A stretch of DNA of 64,000 bases from Boswellia sacra. Taxonomy: Eukaryota; Streptophyta; Magnoliopsida; Sapindales; Burseraceae. Location: positions 1-64,000 of the forward strand of contig SNVD02010155.1 in NCBI GenBank assembly GCA_013180625.2, in the 5' to 3' direction. Positions 1-11,894 of the stretch are shown here, in pieces. The translations under genes were made by a program, and so were the position numbers. The notes beneath the pieces are model-generated. The model saw nothing but the letters and a program-made list of their open reading frames with translations. It had not been told where the DNA came from and ran no database searches. Numbering within the stretch: the first letter of the stretch is position 1; every line of letters starts with the position of its first letter.

Positions 1-165
1 TCCTAGAAGATGCATGAGCAAAATAGTTTTTAAAATACTTTTGATTTTTATGAGTTTTATATCCTTTTATCAAAAACACACTTTGGTTTTGTAACATAGA
101 ATTCAAATTTTGTGTGCTTTTTGTAAAACTATCAACAATATTTCTTAAGTCATTATTTTTCTTTT

Positions 166-1514
166 TCAAAATAGCATTTTGTTTCTCCAATTTATCAAAA
201 TCCTTTTGTTTAAAATGTCATTTTCAGTTTTTAATAAATGTATTTGACTATCCAAACTTTCAAAATCTTTTTGCTTTAAAATTTCATTTTCATTTTCTAA
301 AGCTTCATTTATTTCCACCAACTCTTCTAATTGAGATAACATGATTTTTGACTTCTTTTTAAAAGCATTGATTTTTGAATTTTGTTTATCAACTTGCACA
401 TGTAAATTTTGGAATGCTTCAAGTAATTCATCATATGAAAGTTTAGGATCATAGTTTAGAATACTTACCTCATCTTCACTTAAAGCCATGTAGCACATGT
501 TTGCCACTTCGCAATCTTCTTCTTCGGTGGAGCTAGCTTCACTATCATCCCAATTTGTGGCTTTCATTGCTTGGATTTCTTGTTTTGACTCTTGAAGTAA
601 GGACAATCCATCTTTACATGTCCCGGTTTCTTGCACTCATAGCAAATGACTGATCATTTTTCTTATCTTGCTTTGAGCTTTGCCTTTTGTACTCCCTTCT
701 AGAATTCTTCTTGAATCCTTGGTTTCTTCTAATCATCCTTTTTAGATTTCTTGTGATGAATGCAAGATCTTCATTGTCTCCTTCATCGTCGGACTCATCA
801 TCTTCTTTTGTTGAAGATTTGAAAGCGATATTTTTCTTTTTCTTGAAATCTTCTTCATTCTCCTTCAAGGTGATTTCATGAGTCATGAGAGAACACATAA
901 GTTCTTCTAATGGTAGTTTGGTGAGGTCCTTTGCTTCTTGAATTGCCGTCACCTTTGGCTCCCAAGAGTTTGGTAGACATCTAAGAATCTTTCTCACCAT
1001 TTCAACATTAGAATAAGATTTACCAAGAGATTTCAAACATTAATAATATCCGTAAATCTAGTAAACATTTCAGAAATTGATTCATCCGATTTCATCTTAA
1101 AAAGCTCATAACTATGAACTAGCATACTAATTTTGGATTCTTTAACTTGACTAGTTCTTCATGAGTTACTTCAAGTGTGTGTCATATTTCTTGTGCCGTA
1201 GAACAAGTAGATATTCTATTAAACTCATTTCTATCTAGAGCACAATATAACACATTCATAGCTTTAGCATTCAAACTCAATTTCTTTTTATCATCTTCAC
1301 TAAACTCTTTAGGTTCTTTAAGCATGCATTCCCCATTTTCAATTTTGGTAGGAACAAAAGGTCCTTCCAAAACAATAGACCACAAATCATAATCAAAAGA
1401 TTTCAAGAAAATACTCATTCTAGTTTTCCAATAAGAGTAATCACTTCCATTAAAAAATGGAGGTCTAGAGATAGAAAGTCCCTCAACATATGAAGTTGAA
1501 TTAAAAGTTGCCAT
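166..1514 (-). pseudogene. Decayed gag gene of the SIRE-like Copia element
   Basis: Gag would package the element RNA into virus-like particles. Three blocks are visible. The first (1514-1182) starts MATFNSTSYVEGLSIS and has the YWKTRM signature typical of the amino-terminal DUF4219 region of Copia Gag. The second (1036-614) has the UBN2-type stretch with CLPNSWEPKVTAIQEAKDL and an acidic/lysine-rich tail. The third (636-166) is a coiled-coil-like region rich in Glu, Lys and Leu. A CCHC zinc knuckle (CYEC-KKPGH-VKMDC pattern) can be read near 600-650, but it lies out of frame with the second block, and the first block ends in a stop near 1180. The reading frame is therefore broken at least twice. 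Lineage assignment is by recognised motifs only. Confidence 0.8.
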
Positions 1515-1556
1515 AGCTCAAAAATCGATTAAGATTTAAAAAAATTGAGCAACCTT

Positions 1557-1568
1557 GCTCTGATACCA
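1557..1568 (-). other. Primer binding site (initiator Met tRNA type)
   Basis: On the minus strand the sequence is tggtatcagagc, the standard plant Copia primer site complementary to the 3' end of initiator methionine tRNA. It lies two bases downstream of the LTR end at 1571, which fixes that LTR boundary and the orientation. Confidence 0.93.
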
Positions 1569-1570
1569 CT

Positions 1571-3187
1571 TGTTGACCCAGGTATGGCAACCCAAGAGGG
1601 GGGGTGAATTGGGTTTTTATTTATCAAAACGGATTTAGAAAACTTTTCTTGAAAGATCAAAATTAGTTCACTCTTTCTTTGAAAATAAAGGTGAAGAAGA
1701 TGAAATTAGAATTTATCAAAGATGCAATCAAAAGAATAATAATAATAAACAATCACAAGTCCAAGTAAATATAAAGAGTATAGGGATAGAGAGAGTGCAA
1801 ACTCAATTTACGTGGTTCGGCAAACCTTGCCTACGTCCACGGGCTCCTAGCTCCACGAGCTAAGCTTTCCACTAATTTGTAGAAATCTTTACAACTTGCT
1901 TGATGAACAACCTCACCAAGACTTTTTCTTCCAACTCTTGATAACACCACACCAAGAGTTCTTCTTGATGAACAACCTCACCAAGGCAACTTCCTTCAAC
2001 CCTTGATAACACCACACCAAGAGTTCTTCTTGATGAACAACCTCACCAAGGCAACTTTCTTCAATTCTTGATAACACCACACCAAGAGTTCTTCTTGATG
2101 AACAACCTCACCAAGGCAACTTTCTTCAACTCTTGATAACACAAAACAAGAGTTCTCTTAAGGATAACTATTATCCTTTACAAGAATATCTCACTCTCAC
2201 CACAATACAAGAACAAGGTTAATTTTTACAACAAAAGTACAACTCTCTTCAAAGAGTAGATAAAGAATATAAAAGCTCTCTAGACTTGATATTTCTCTTG
2301 CTTTTTGCTTGATAAAATGCTTTCTCTTGCACTCCTTGAATGCATGGGAGAATGGCTCCTTTTATAGGCAAATGAGATGAACTTAATCAAGTGAAGACAC
2401 CAACTTCAAATTTTCTACCCACCATAAAAACCGTAATCTTGTCTGCCATTTTTGTCAATGTTCCGTTTGAAATTTGAAAATATGCAAAACATAAAAGATT
2501 TGCACATTTGAATAAACTTTCCAACGCATCAAGAATCAAGTCATTTGGATATCTGTAGCTCAAGATATGGCCAAAACACCATTAGGTGCTCATGTGAGTT
2601 GATTTTTCTTCTTTGTGTCAGTCCACCGAATTGCATGTCAATTATGTCGGCCTTCTGTTTGAAATTTGAATTTTTTCAAAACATATGAAATGTTCTTCAT
2701 TAAGTCATCTTTCCAATGCCATAAGAATCAAGTCATTTTGATTTTTCTAACTCAAGATATGTCCAAAGGAGTATTCGGTGCTCATGTCAGCTGCTTCCAT
2801 TTGTCTTTCAACTTGCATGATGATTTGGACAACCTTGCACTTGAAAATTTGAATTTCATTAAAACATATGAAATGTTATAAATTGAGTAAGCTTTCCAAA
2901 GGCTCAAGAATCACGTTATTTGGATATTTGTAGAGAAATATATGACCAATTGATTGAACATTGCTCATGTGTCACATTCCTTGAGTCAATCCTTGTTCTT
3001 AAACTTTGGTGCCTTTAACATGTAGTCTTCTCCTTAGCTTCAACACTTCATTTTAATAAGCCTCTTCTTGATTTTAAAATTATTTCAATGATCTTACTCT
3101 TGCACATAAATAAACATGTTAGTAAATCTCAATTAATCAATGTGTATTGTTATCATCAAAATTATCATGTAGCCTTAGGGCTAACAA
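1571..3187 (-). repeat. 5' LTR of the SIRE-like Copia element (1617 bp)
   Basis: The ends on the plus strand are TGTTGACCC and GGGCTAACA, giving the usual TG...CA form on the minus strand. The inner end abuts the primer site; the outer end abuts interrupted coding sequence of another Copia element. A likely TATA box on the minus strand (cctataaaag) lies near 2350. A 65-bp minisatellite lies inside the LTR. Confidence 0.88.
1899..2160. repeat. 65-bp tandem repeat, about four units, inside the LTR
   Basis: The phrase tgatgaacaacctcaccaag recurs at 1901, 1966, 2031 and 2096, a regular 65-bp spacing, each time followed by an ending close to 'cttgataacaccacaccaag'. The last unit is degenerate. 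It lies downstream of the proposed LTR TATA box, so it would be in the transcribed leader of the element. Confidence 0.93.
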
Positions 3188-4810
3188 TGCCATAACATAA
3201 AAGTCTTAGGATCATTAAACTTCTGTTTTATAACTGCGTATGTTTGAATAGACTTTATATATGTGTAATATAACCCATAAGAGAAAGCTTCAAGCTTCTC
3301 TAATATTAATTTTTGTCCTAAGACATTTGAGGTAATACAAAGGAATTCAATATTATTTTCACAACATGTCTCAATATGATATCCATTATGTCTTATATCT
3401 TTGAAACTGAGCAAATTTCTTCTGGATTTGCTTGAATATAAGGCATTATTAATATTCAACTTAGTACCATTTGTCAGCATTATTGTGGCTCTGGACATGT
3501 TTACGGACCCTGATATAGTGTTAACCTTTACTTCCAGAAAGGTTAAATTTAGGAAATATTTTTTATCTTTAAGAATTGTATGTGTGGTTGTACTATCAAC
3601 TAGGCACAGATTTCCATCATTTTTAGGCAAAGATAAAGTCTTGATGTCCATTCCCTTTCATTACAAAAGTTTACATTAGATATGATTTTATGCTAAACAA
3701 AAGCATATCAAAACTATTTATAAAGAAAGTACATAAAAGATAGATCAAAACCAAAAAAAAATTAAAATAGGACATCATTACAAAATATAACAAAAGCGAG
3801 AAAATAATAGTTATTCAGTTGGCTGGGGCATTTTCAGTAATCATTATCTGGCCAATAGCTTCATCTGAACTAGGAAAGAAATCCGAGATATCAAAATCAG
3901 TGTCACCTATATAATTTGTCTCAACATTCTTTCTCTTATTCTTTATGGAAGCCTGATACAGATCCACTAAATGCTTTGGTGTACGGCAAGTACGTGACCA
4001 ATGGCCCTTTGCGCCACATCTATAGCAAGTACTTTCATTGCTTCTTTGTGGTTTGAGTTGATGACCTTTTTCTTTGTCATATGTCGAGTCATTTCTGTTT
4101 CACTTCTGGTGGTTTGGTTTAAATTTCTTGAAATTGCTACCTCTAGGTTGGAACATTTTTCTGTCAAAATCACGACCACTCTTGCCACCTCGTTTATTAA
4201 ATGACATAGCATTCACTTTAGGGAACGCTGTAGATCCAGTGGGACGTAATTGATGATTTTTCAATAGGATTTCATTGTTTTGCTCAGCAACCAAAAGACA
4301 TGATATCAACTCAGTATATTTCTTAAATTTGTGCTCTCGATATTGTTGCATCAGGATCATGTTGGAGGGATGAAATGTAGATAGTGTTTTCTCTAACATC
4401 TCCTTTTCAGTAACAGTTTGCCCACAGTACCTCAATTGAGATACAATTCTAAACATGGCTGAGTTATATTCGCTTATTGTTTTGAAATCTTGAAGTCTCA
4501 AATTCTGCCATTGGAATCGGGCCCTTGACAATATTATTGTTCTTTGCTGATCAAATCTTTCTTTCAAATTGTTCCAAAGAGCTAATGGATCAGTTATAGT
4601 TGTATATTCGGATTTCAGGCCTTTACTTAAATGATGAAGCAATAATATCATGGCCTTAGACTGATCCTGCAGGAATGCAGTATTTTCATTTGTTATGGTG
4701 TGTCCGATGCCCACGGAATTCAAGTGAAGTACAACATCATCAGCCCAATCTGAATAATTGTCTCCATTATGCAACAATGGCTCGAACATCAATTTTTCGA
4801 AATTTGCCAT
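3188..4810 (-). pseudogene. Copia gag-protease region, interrupted
   Basis: The gag block at 4810-4100 starts MANFEKLMFEPL and has the UBN2-type features expected of Copia Gag (LWNNLKERFDQQ, SEYNSAMFRI, LLVAEQNNEILLKNH). After one in-frame stop at about 4100 comes a CCHC zinc knuckle (CYRCGAKGHWSRTC, near 3990-4031). The block at 3651-3188 carries an aspartic-protease-like motif (CLVDSTTTHTIL) and runs into the gag-pre-integrase motif, ending at LWHC where the SIRE-like LTR begins. The stop and the truncation make it non-functional. No reverse transcriptase or integrase is in the window. Confidence 0.85.
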
Positions 4811-5257
4811 TATCTAATCAAAATGAACAAATTTAATCATTAGGAATTAGAACTTCAGGTTCTGAGTTGGATTAATATTGACAGTTTAAATAATAACGCA
4901 AGTAATGTAAATTAATTGCCAAAAGACTTAAAGTCACGACCAATGAATTTAGGCCAGAAAACTTTAAGTCGCGGCTATAAACAAATAAATTTGAAACATA
5001 AATGATGACACAAACAATACAACAAGAATATGAACATAATCAAGTAAGATGGATAATAAGATGATTTTAATATTATAAAACTAGCCTTATTTTATGATGT
5101 GGAAGATCCAATATAATGGTAACCACAGAGCATACTCATAAGGTAGTTAACATTTATTTAATATTAACAAGAACAAATTAAGAATAAAAATTGATCGAAT
5201 AATAATTGAAAGAATATGGTAAGATAAACAACATACCTTTGGAAAAATAATTCGTGC

Positions 5258-5710
5258 TGATAACGTTTTATAAGCTAAGTGAATAAGTGTATGGATTAAT
5301 ATAAGTGGTATAATGAAATTTACTTATATGTTATATAAGTAACAAAAGGAAGTGAAGGAAATGTGAATTACTCCTAGAATGCAAAGCAAAATAATGGTAG
5401 AAATAAAGAAAGAAGAAAGAAGAAAGAAGGAGAAATGAAAGGATTTCCTTGTTCTATTATTCTTCATCAATTCATTACAATGTTGGATTCCTATTTATAG
5501 AGAAGTATGAATGGCCATGGCTACCTATTTGCACAAATCACATGATTGTGTCTAATAATAAATTAATTAAAGTATGAAAATATATTTCTCACATGGACAC
5601 ACACACATAAGTGGTAACTCCACTAACATGCAAGTGGTAACTCCACTAACATGCAAGTGATAACTCCACTAATATGCAAGTGGTAGTAAATCCACTTATA
5701 TTTTATAACA
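5258..5710 (-). repeat. 5' LTR of the older Copia element (inner boundary approximate)
   Basis: On the minus strand it begins TGTTATAAAATATAAG at 5710. A TATA box (ctataaatagg) is present near 5494. The inner end is placed at 5258 because of a TG...CA-like terminus next to a 'cgttatcagcacga' motif often found at Copia primer sites. This inner end could be off by a dozen bases. The partner LTR is not in the window. Confidence 0.65.
5611..5698. repeat. 23-bp tandem repeat, about four units
   Basis: The unit gtggtaactccactaacatg plus 'caa' recurs at 5611, 5634, 5657 and, degenerate, 5680. Each unit is itself partly palindromic (gtggtaactccac). It lies in the upstream part of the Copia LTR and may be an LTR enhancer array, which is an inference. 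Confidence 0.85.
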
Positions 5711-5937
5711 ATCTCCACTTTTGTCAGCACCTTTTTATCACAAGGCGGAGACAGCCATTTGAAGATAAACAAGAGGACTTCTAACTTTACCTCTTATCTT
5801 ATCTCTTCAAAAGAAGTCCTGCAATGGTTTACTATTTGTAAATAACCCCTATCTTAGTCATTTTTAACCATCCAGATTCCAGTGCAAGGATGAAAAATTA
5901 TAAGCGTGATAATTTCACTGCCTCAAAAAAATTGGGC

Positions 5938-6250
5938 TTTGATTATGGTATATCGGTTGTATTGGTACAATCGTTTTCAAATTTTTTATAAATTTAGTGT
6001 AAAAATTATAAATCTTTATATAAAAATCGTAAATGTGAAAAAAATTGTAAATAAATAATCGTACAATTATTTTTATTTTTTTTTGTAAAATTAGCATAAA
6101 AGTTGTAAATCATTGTATAAAAGTCGTAAATATAAAAATTATTCATTTACAATTTTTTTTATATTTACCACTTTTATACAATGATTTACAATTTTTACAC
6201 TAAATTTACGAAAAATTTGAAAATGATTGTATGGTACAACCGGTGCAGCA
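5938..6250. mobile_element. Palindromic MITE-like element
   Basis: The left half (about 5940-6060: cggttgtattggtacaatcg, aatttagtgtaaaaattata) is the approximate reverse complement of the right half (about 6120-6250). The whole would fold into a long imperfect hairpin with 'cggttgta' near each outer end. No coding sequence. A flanking target-site duplication is not clear, so the family is unassigned. Confidence 0.7.
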
Positions 6251-8671
6251 TAGTATGACCCAATCAAACATTCTCAAAGATCTAAATCTATTCAAACTCC
6301 TTTACGACCAGAGCTCCTGGATCAGATGTAGATGCACAAGCGTAAGAGAATATAAATCTTTTAAATACTTTATTATTAATTAGTCACTATTATTATTGTT
6401 ATTATTATTATTTTTTTAAGGTTGGACTGTAAAAGATTGCTTGATGCTACAAAGAGGGCATTTGATCGAAGGCTGTTCTGTCGTGTTGAAATGGGTTGTT
6501 AACTAATGACACATGTATAACACCGATTATTTCATTGACATCATCAATTATAGCAAAAATTTCTAGTTCTTGTTATTGCTTTCCCGTTTACCGTCTCAAT
6601 GGCAGCATTCCTCGCTACTGGTGGCCCCTCTATTCAAATCCTTCAAAGATTCTTGCGCGTGCACGAATGTTGCATGCGTCTTTGCATTTTTCTTTCTACT
6701 TTACAATATTATTTTATTTATTTTTATCGTCCGCAAAGTCTCACTCTTAGGCGTGATTGATGCGCTGGATTGGATACCATAAAGCGTCCCGTTTGTATAA
6801 CTTTTTTCAGCTGTGTATGGCACAACAGTAAGCTTATGGGATGGAAAAACACCGCATAACAACTGCGTGAAATAACGCAAATAATGATGTTCTATTGTGT
6901 GTTAAGGTCGGATAAGAATGTACGATTGTTGGATAAAATATTTTAATTGATAGTATTATATTATATTAAATAATTAAAAGATATAATTATACAATTTAGT
7001 TTTTTGTTTCAATTTTTTATAATAAATATCACAAACATATATAAATAAATAAATATTTAGAATATTTGTTTATTAGATATTCAAATTAATTATTTTAATA
7101 AATAAATATAATTTATTAAATATTTAAATAAAAAATTATTATTTAAATAATTAATTTAATATAATAATTTTTAAAATCATTATATTTTAAATTATTTATT
7201 AATTTTAAATTATTTTAATTATTACAAAGAGTTTAATATAGTCTGATATAGTCTTTTATCGAATCATAGTATCATATGATATTTATATAATACAGTGATA
7301 AGCCGAATATAATATAAAATTTATTCAATTCTATGCAATAAATTCAATTCAATGCAATCCAATAAAATCATAGTTATTACTGTATCATGCTGCATCAAAC
7401 ATGCCCTGAGAGCATTACCATTAGTGGCTTGTAGTCTATAAGGGCTTAAGCTTTACAAGTCCATATAGAGTAAGCTTTACACCTTTAAAGTTAGGAGAAT
7501 AGTCTTTGTTATTCTCTTCTTCTTTCAATTGATGAAGTGAATTTCTAAAAGACTACCATTTGAAAATAAAGAAATAAACTCCCTCCTTAACTTAGCTATA
7601 TTTGAGTTTTTGAAAATTATGATGGAAATGGATTAACAAGAAAGAGTAAAAATAAATTTTAATCATCAATAGACATCTCCTTAAAAATTAATCACGAATT
7701 AAGATAAAGAAAGAATCCTAAAAAAAAAAAACAATTCCATTTAAAATCCTTCATTTTTTATTATTAGATAATTTAGGTAAATATATTTAACTTTAATTTG
7801 TAAATTTATCAATTCTTAATATTTATTTAATATTAAAATGTAGCAATTTGTCCCTTTGCGTCAACAAATCAAGAAACAGTCTATTGTATTTCTTGTATTA
7901 TGTTGAGGGCATCGGTGGGACCCTAGGAGCTGGTGTCGGGGTCAACGGTTCGGTTCGGGTCATGAGACATAATCATTCTTCCTCCCTTCTTCACTAACAG
8001 TCGGAAGCCGACGACTTCAACGGTTGCTCGTTGACGGGTATTTTAGGAGGTGGTGGTTTGTGGCTTTGTTTCTGGGGGGCGGTTTTTATTAAATTTTTCC
8101 GTTACTTTTTTCTTTCTTTTTTTAATTGATTTTGAATTAATTTTGAAAGGAGTATTAGGAAGACGTTGGGTTGTTGGGGCGTCGCGTTGTTGGATAGGGA
8201 AGATAGAAGAAAGTGAAAAGAAAGAAAAGGAAAAAGACGAAAGAGAATAGAAGAGAAGGGGTTGGTTTAGGGGTATTTAGGTCTTTTGAATCTGTCTCTT
8301 AATAGCTAACTCTTCACTAACGGCCGTTTAGTTTTAACACCCTCATTTATTTAATTATCGTAAATTTAAATACGAAGTCGTCAAATAAAATTATATAATT
8401 CAGTACGCTTGCAAAAAATAAACGGAAGGGTTAATTATAAAAATACAAAATATTTTTATTGAAACAGCCTCAGTTCGGACTGACTATATGGCACAAGAGT
8501 TACTATATCGTACAAAGTTACTGAATCTAGCACACAGAAAAGACAAGGGCGGTGGCACCGGCTGGACTCTGGAGGAGGGAGAAATCTGGTGGGCGTCTTT
8601 GCCGTAAAGGACGAGGCTGCAAAGATTTGATCCAAAAGACAAGACGTGACGTGTTCTTCAAAATCAATAAC
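6251..8671. other. Intergenic DNA without a recognisable gene
   Basis: A+T-rich sequence with no supported gene. About 6780-7410 may be another non-autonomous transposon: its right end (reverse complement gctctcagggcatgtttgat) weakly resembles its left end, and the middle is simple A+T. About 7900-8260 is richer in G+C and contains a purine run near 8200-8260, but no homology is recognised. The stretch 8460-8671 is probably the 3' untranslated region of the B3 gene. Confidence 0.5.
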
Positions 8672-9046
8672 TTAGTGACGGGGATCCCTTATCGTATGTC
8701 CTATTGCTTGTCCAAATAGTATAATCGGTTTTGTAACTAAGACTCTGAATCTCAGCTCATCATCTCCTGTTCTCTCCTCGTAAAAAGCGATCTTATCACC
8801 TGCTTTAAGCTCTTTGGCATGAACAAATTTGAGCCAGCCTCCTGAAATAACGGGTTTTAAAGAGTTACCGGTTTTCCGAGTGGAGATGCGAAAATTCCAG
8901 ATGTGATTATCTTCGTCCGCTATCCGCAAATCGGAACTTCCACGCTTTTCCGGAGTCGCAAAATTCTTTACACTTGTGGTTGGAATTGTTAACCTACATG
9001 AAACATCTGATCTTGATAATACCTTTGAGAAGACGATTTCCGGCAT
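8672..9046 (-). CDS. Small single-exon B3 DNA-binding domain protein (124 aa)
   Basis: B3 domains are plant-specific DNA-binding folds that contact the major groove; proteins with a lone B3 are nuclear and often of unknown target. The open frame of 124 residues is almost entirely one B3 domain (about residues 4-108). The start VFSKVLSRSDVSCRLTIPTT matches the first strands of B3 domains. The central WNFRISTRK and the SGGWLKFVHAKELKAGDKIAFY block are the strongest signatures: GGW, F, and L-GD with an aromatic-Y. The start is the first ATG of the frame and places the domain at the N-terminus, as in short B3 proteins. There is no second domain, nuclear signal or intron. It could be a short functional gene or an orphan domain from a larger B3/REM family member. 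The frame is intact, which favours a gene or a very recent fragment. Confidence 0.72.
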   Translation of the reverse strand: MPEIVFSKVLSRSDVSCRLTIPTTSVKNFATPEKRGSSDLRIADEDNHIWNFRISTRKTGNSLKPVISGGWLKFVHAKELKAGDKIAFYEERTGDDELRFRVLVTKPIILFGQAIGHTIRDPRH

Positions 9047-10662
9047 GGGTCTGCGGCTTCTTTAACAATTTGGAGACAAAAAAACTAGGTCAATGTAGGG
9101 TTTATATTGGTATTTCCACCTTCATCCTTGCATCTATTTTAGTCACAATTGACACCTCAACTTCATCGCTTTTTTTTATTTTTTTTATTTTTAAATATGG
9201 AAGTTGGGACCCTCTTTTACTTTATTTTAGCCCCTGAACTTCTTCCTATTTATCATGGAGACAATTTTGTAACCCCTCAACTTCTTTTTATACATCATGA
9301 TTCATGAAGACAATTTATAACCCCTCAAAATCTTCCTATTTACTCCTTGTCAACAAGAAGACAACACTACCTTTTTTTTTTTCTTTTTTTTTTAAGTGGA
9401 GACGTCTGAGGAAAGACTTGGCTTGAGGTATCACCATATCTAGTGTTAAGAAATTGTAAAAGCTTAATTTATGGATATAATCATATTTACTATTAAGTCA
9501 CAACATTCACCACACCTCAAAATATTTACTGTTATAATAATGTGCATATACTTTCAAAACTTAAACTAATAGAATAGAGACAACTATATACATATTTACA
9601 GTAAAATATAATTAACACTCTCCTTCTAAGTATCTATCTTCAACCTAAAGTTTGAGCTAATAGATATTACCGTAGCTCTTTTAAGTAAATAGTTACCTTT
9701 AATATATATATTTGCAGAGTTAGATGTGTTTTGACGTGGAAGAAAATGATTTAACGAAATGAGTTAATTTATTTTCTTTCTCTTTTTTAAAGAAGAATAA
9801 AAAGAATAAAATTAATCTTTGGGATAATAAAGAAGAATGTATCCACCCCTTTTTGCTTATGAGGGTTAAGTTCCTGATTACTGAAGGTGACTAGCCAATG
9901 AAGATCAAATGGTATAGCAATGGTGAAAAAAGCTGAAAAGAAAGAAAGTATACAAAATCTTAAAAGAATAAGAGCAGAAATAAGTCATCACACATGATCT
10001 TATATTACAAAACAAGATGATTAATTGCACACTGACAAGATCTGATAAAATAATTAACATCCGGAGAAAAAGTGGTACAAAGACAAAAACACTCAGCAAA
10101 CACTATCATAAGCTTTAGCACTATAGTGAAAACATGTTGAATCACTCTCCTCATACACACAAGTACATGAATGTTTTGTACTCTTCAAAGGTGTCGACGG
10201 TACTTCACAAGATCAAGCCATACGTCGGCACCAAACAAAGTCGTTCCTAAACGGATTCCGAATTTCAACACATTAACTCCACTAACCTCAAAATAAGCCG
10301 TGGCCCTTCACCAGTACTGAACCCCTCTGTATTAGCTTCCAAATTAAACTCCATGCTTTCACAAGTTTTTCCTGTTACTTTCTTCCATTGATGCAACTTA
10401 ATACTTGTATTGTTCGAGACCGATGCTCTTAAATCCATACTTCACCTCATATTTGATCGAATTAAAAGAGCTCCCTCAATTGTTTCCTATTTTGAAATAA
10501 CCCCTATCTTAGTGACTAGTGATTCCCTGCGTCATTCTTAAATCACAATGTTGAAAAATTTTAAAGCATAATAGCCACGTTGTCTCAAAAATTCAAAGAC
10601 GTAACTTTAAAATGTCGCCTTGCAATAGGTTGTTAAGCAACGACCATATGCATACGTAGCTG
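9047..10662. other. Intergenic DNA upstream of the B3 gene
   Basis: No supported gene. At 9210-9360 short phrases recur (variants of 'aacccctcaacttcttcc' and 'catggagacaatttgtaac'), indicating a degenerate direct repeat. On the minus strand near 10230-10440 there is an uninterrupted reading stretch of about 55 codons (includes LHQWKKVTGKTC) of gene-like base composition. I do not recognise it, and it ends in a stop; it may be an old gene fragment. Confidence 0.45.
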
Positions 10663-11894
10663 CACGTGGCGGCTCATCCCCTTGGCAACGAGGCGTTGCC
10701 TGGGCCCAAAATTTTTTTATTTATTGTAAAGGTTATTTAGATCCAAAAATCTGAAAAAGTGAGCCACATGTAAAATATTTTTAATAAATAATTTTTTAAT
10801 AATTTTATTTATTTTAAAAGTTACTTAGACCTTAAAATCTATAGAGTGAGGTCTCATATAAATTTTTTTTAATAATTTTATTTTGTTTTTAAATTTAATA
10901 TAAATAAATACCAACATAATTATGACAAAATTTTTAATTTTTATTATTTAATTTATTAATAGGTCCACTGATCACTGTAACTTTTTTTATTCCTTATTTT
11001 GTGTGTTTTATTTTATTTTTTTACTGTTTTCTCTTTTTACAGCTCTCAGTCTCCCTCTTTCTTTTATTATACAATGTCAAAATTCATACACTTTCTTCTT
11101 CTTAACTCTCCTTTTACAGCCAGATGTGCAATGTTCTTTCAATCTTCCTTAAGCATTTCTAACCAAGTGAATGCATGCAATTTTTGAGGTTTTATTGTTT
11201 GATATTTTAATATTTTTATTAATTTCAAATTATGTCCATATTATTAATTTATTTATATTTTTTGTAATTATTATTTTATTTAGTTTTTGCAGTTATCTTT
11301 TATTTTATGTTTGATTGTTATTATTTAGTAATTTAATCTTAGAAATCTAAGAAATGACTACTAAACAAGTTTAACGCATTAGTAAGCCAGACTCCACTTC
11401 CAGTCTTCCTTAACCTTTCTAACCGGGTTCTTTTGTTTTATATTTTTATATTTTTATTAATTTTAGATTATTGTCCATCTTATTAATTTATTCAATGTTT
11501 ATAGTTTTTATTTTATTTATTTATTCGTAGTGATTGTTTATTTTGTGTTTGCTTGTTTTTAATTAATAATTCAGTCTTAGAAATCTTAGAAATGGCTACT
11601 AAAAAGTATGAATTGGGATATGAAAAACTTAAGAAAAAAAAAAGAAAATTAGAAAAATTAATTGAATACCAGAAATGACCTCTTGATAAGTTTATCGTAT
11701 ATTGAAAAAGAAATATTAGAAAGACTTGAATATAAAAATTTGATTAATAATTTTGTGTCTCAAAAGATAAGAAAATTTAATTTTAGATAAAATATATTTT
11801 TTTAAAGGATTAAATTTAGATTTACATTAATTAAATATAAAAAATCCAATTTATAATTTTCACCTTAGGCCCAGAAACCATTGAGCCGGCCGTG
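10663..11894 (+). mobile_element. Decayed hAT-like element (internal deletion derivative)
   Basis: The left terminus reads CACGTGGCGGCTCA and the right terminus, reverse complemented, reads CACGGCCGGCTCA, a near match giving terminal inverted repeats of about 13 bp. Subterminal sequence also mirrors: 'cctgggcccaaaatt' on the left and 'cttaggcccag' on the right. An N-terminal fragment of a hAT transposase lies inside in the expected orientation. A clean 8-bp target-site duplication is not visible, so the ends may have diverged. About 1.2 kb is far short of a full autonomous element. Confidence 0.55.
11592..11700 (+). pseudogene. N-terminal remnant of a hAT transposase (TTF/zinc-finger MYM1-like type)
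   Basis: From the ATG the frame reads MATKKYELGYEKLKKKKRK, then continues LEKLIEYQK to an in-frame stop; downstream the residues PLDKF follow. Plant hAT proteins annotated as zinc finger MYM-type protein 1-like commonly start with a comparable Lys-rich segment ending in a GALDKF-type motif. A second, more decayed start (aaatgactactaaacaag) lies at about 11350, suggesting a local duplication. Only the first few dozen codons survive, with a stop, so it is non-functional. Confidence 0.6.

Larger units (their letters stand above)
1..3187 (-). mobile_element. 5' part of a SIRE/Maximus-like Copia retrotransposon, truncated by the window edge
   Basis: The element reads on the minus strand. Its 5' LTR is 1571-3187, a primer binding site follows at 1557-1568, and a decayed gag region runs from 1514 towards position 1. 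Polymerase genes and the other LTR lie outside the window. The very long LTR, the tRNA-iMet primer site and the gag type fit the SIRE/Maximus lineage of Copia. It sits inside another Copia element whose coding sequence stops abruptly at 3188, so it is the younger of the two. The target-site duplication cannot be checked because one end is missing. Confidence 0.85.
3188..5710 (-). mobile_element. Older Copia retrotransposon, 5' part, split by the SIRE-like insertion
   Basis: A minus-strand Copia element keeps its 5' LTR (about 5258-5710), a leader, gag, a zinc knuckle and the start of the protease/gag-pre-integrase region. It is cut at 3187/3188 by the LTR of the SIRE-like element. The rest would lie to the left of the window. 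Gag differs clearly from that of the SIRE-like element, so the two belong to different Copia lineages. Confidence 0.85.

Noticed and set aside
5580..5700. Possible CRISPR-like array of short repeats
   Set aside because: The 23-bp units are directly contiguous without spacers and lie inside a retrotransposon LTR in a plant genome.
8050..8250. 66-codon open frame with a Lys/Glu-rich end
   Set aside because: Low complexity, purine-run driven, no domain and no sign of a promoter or conserved start.
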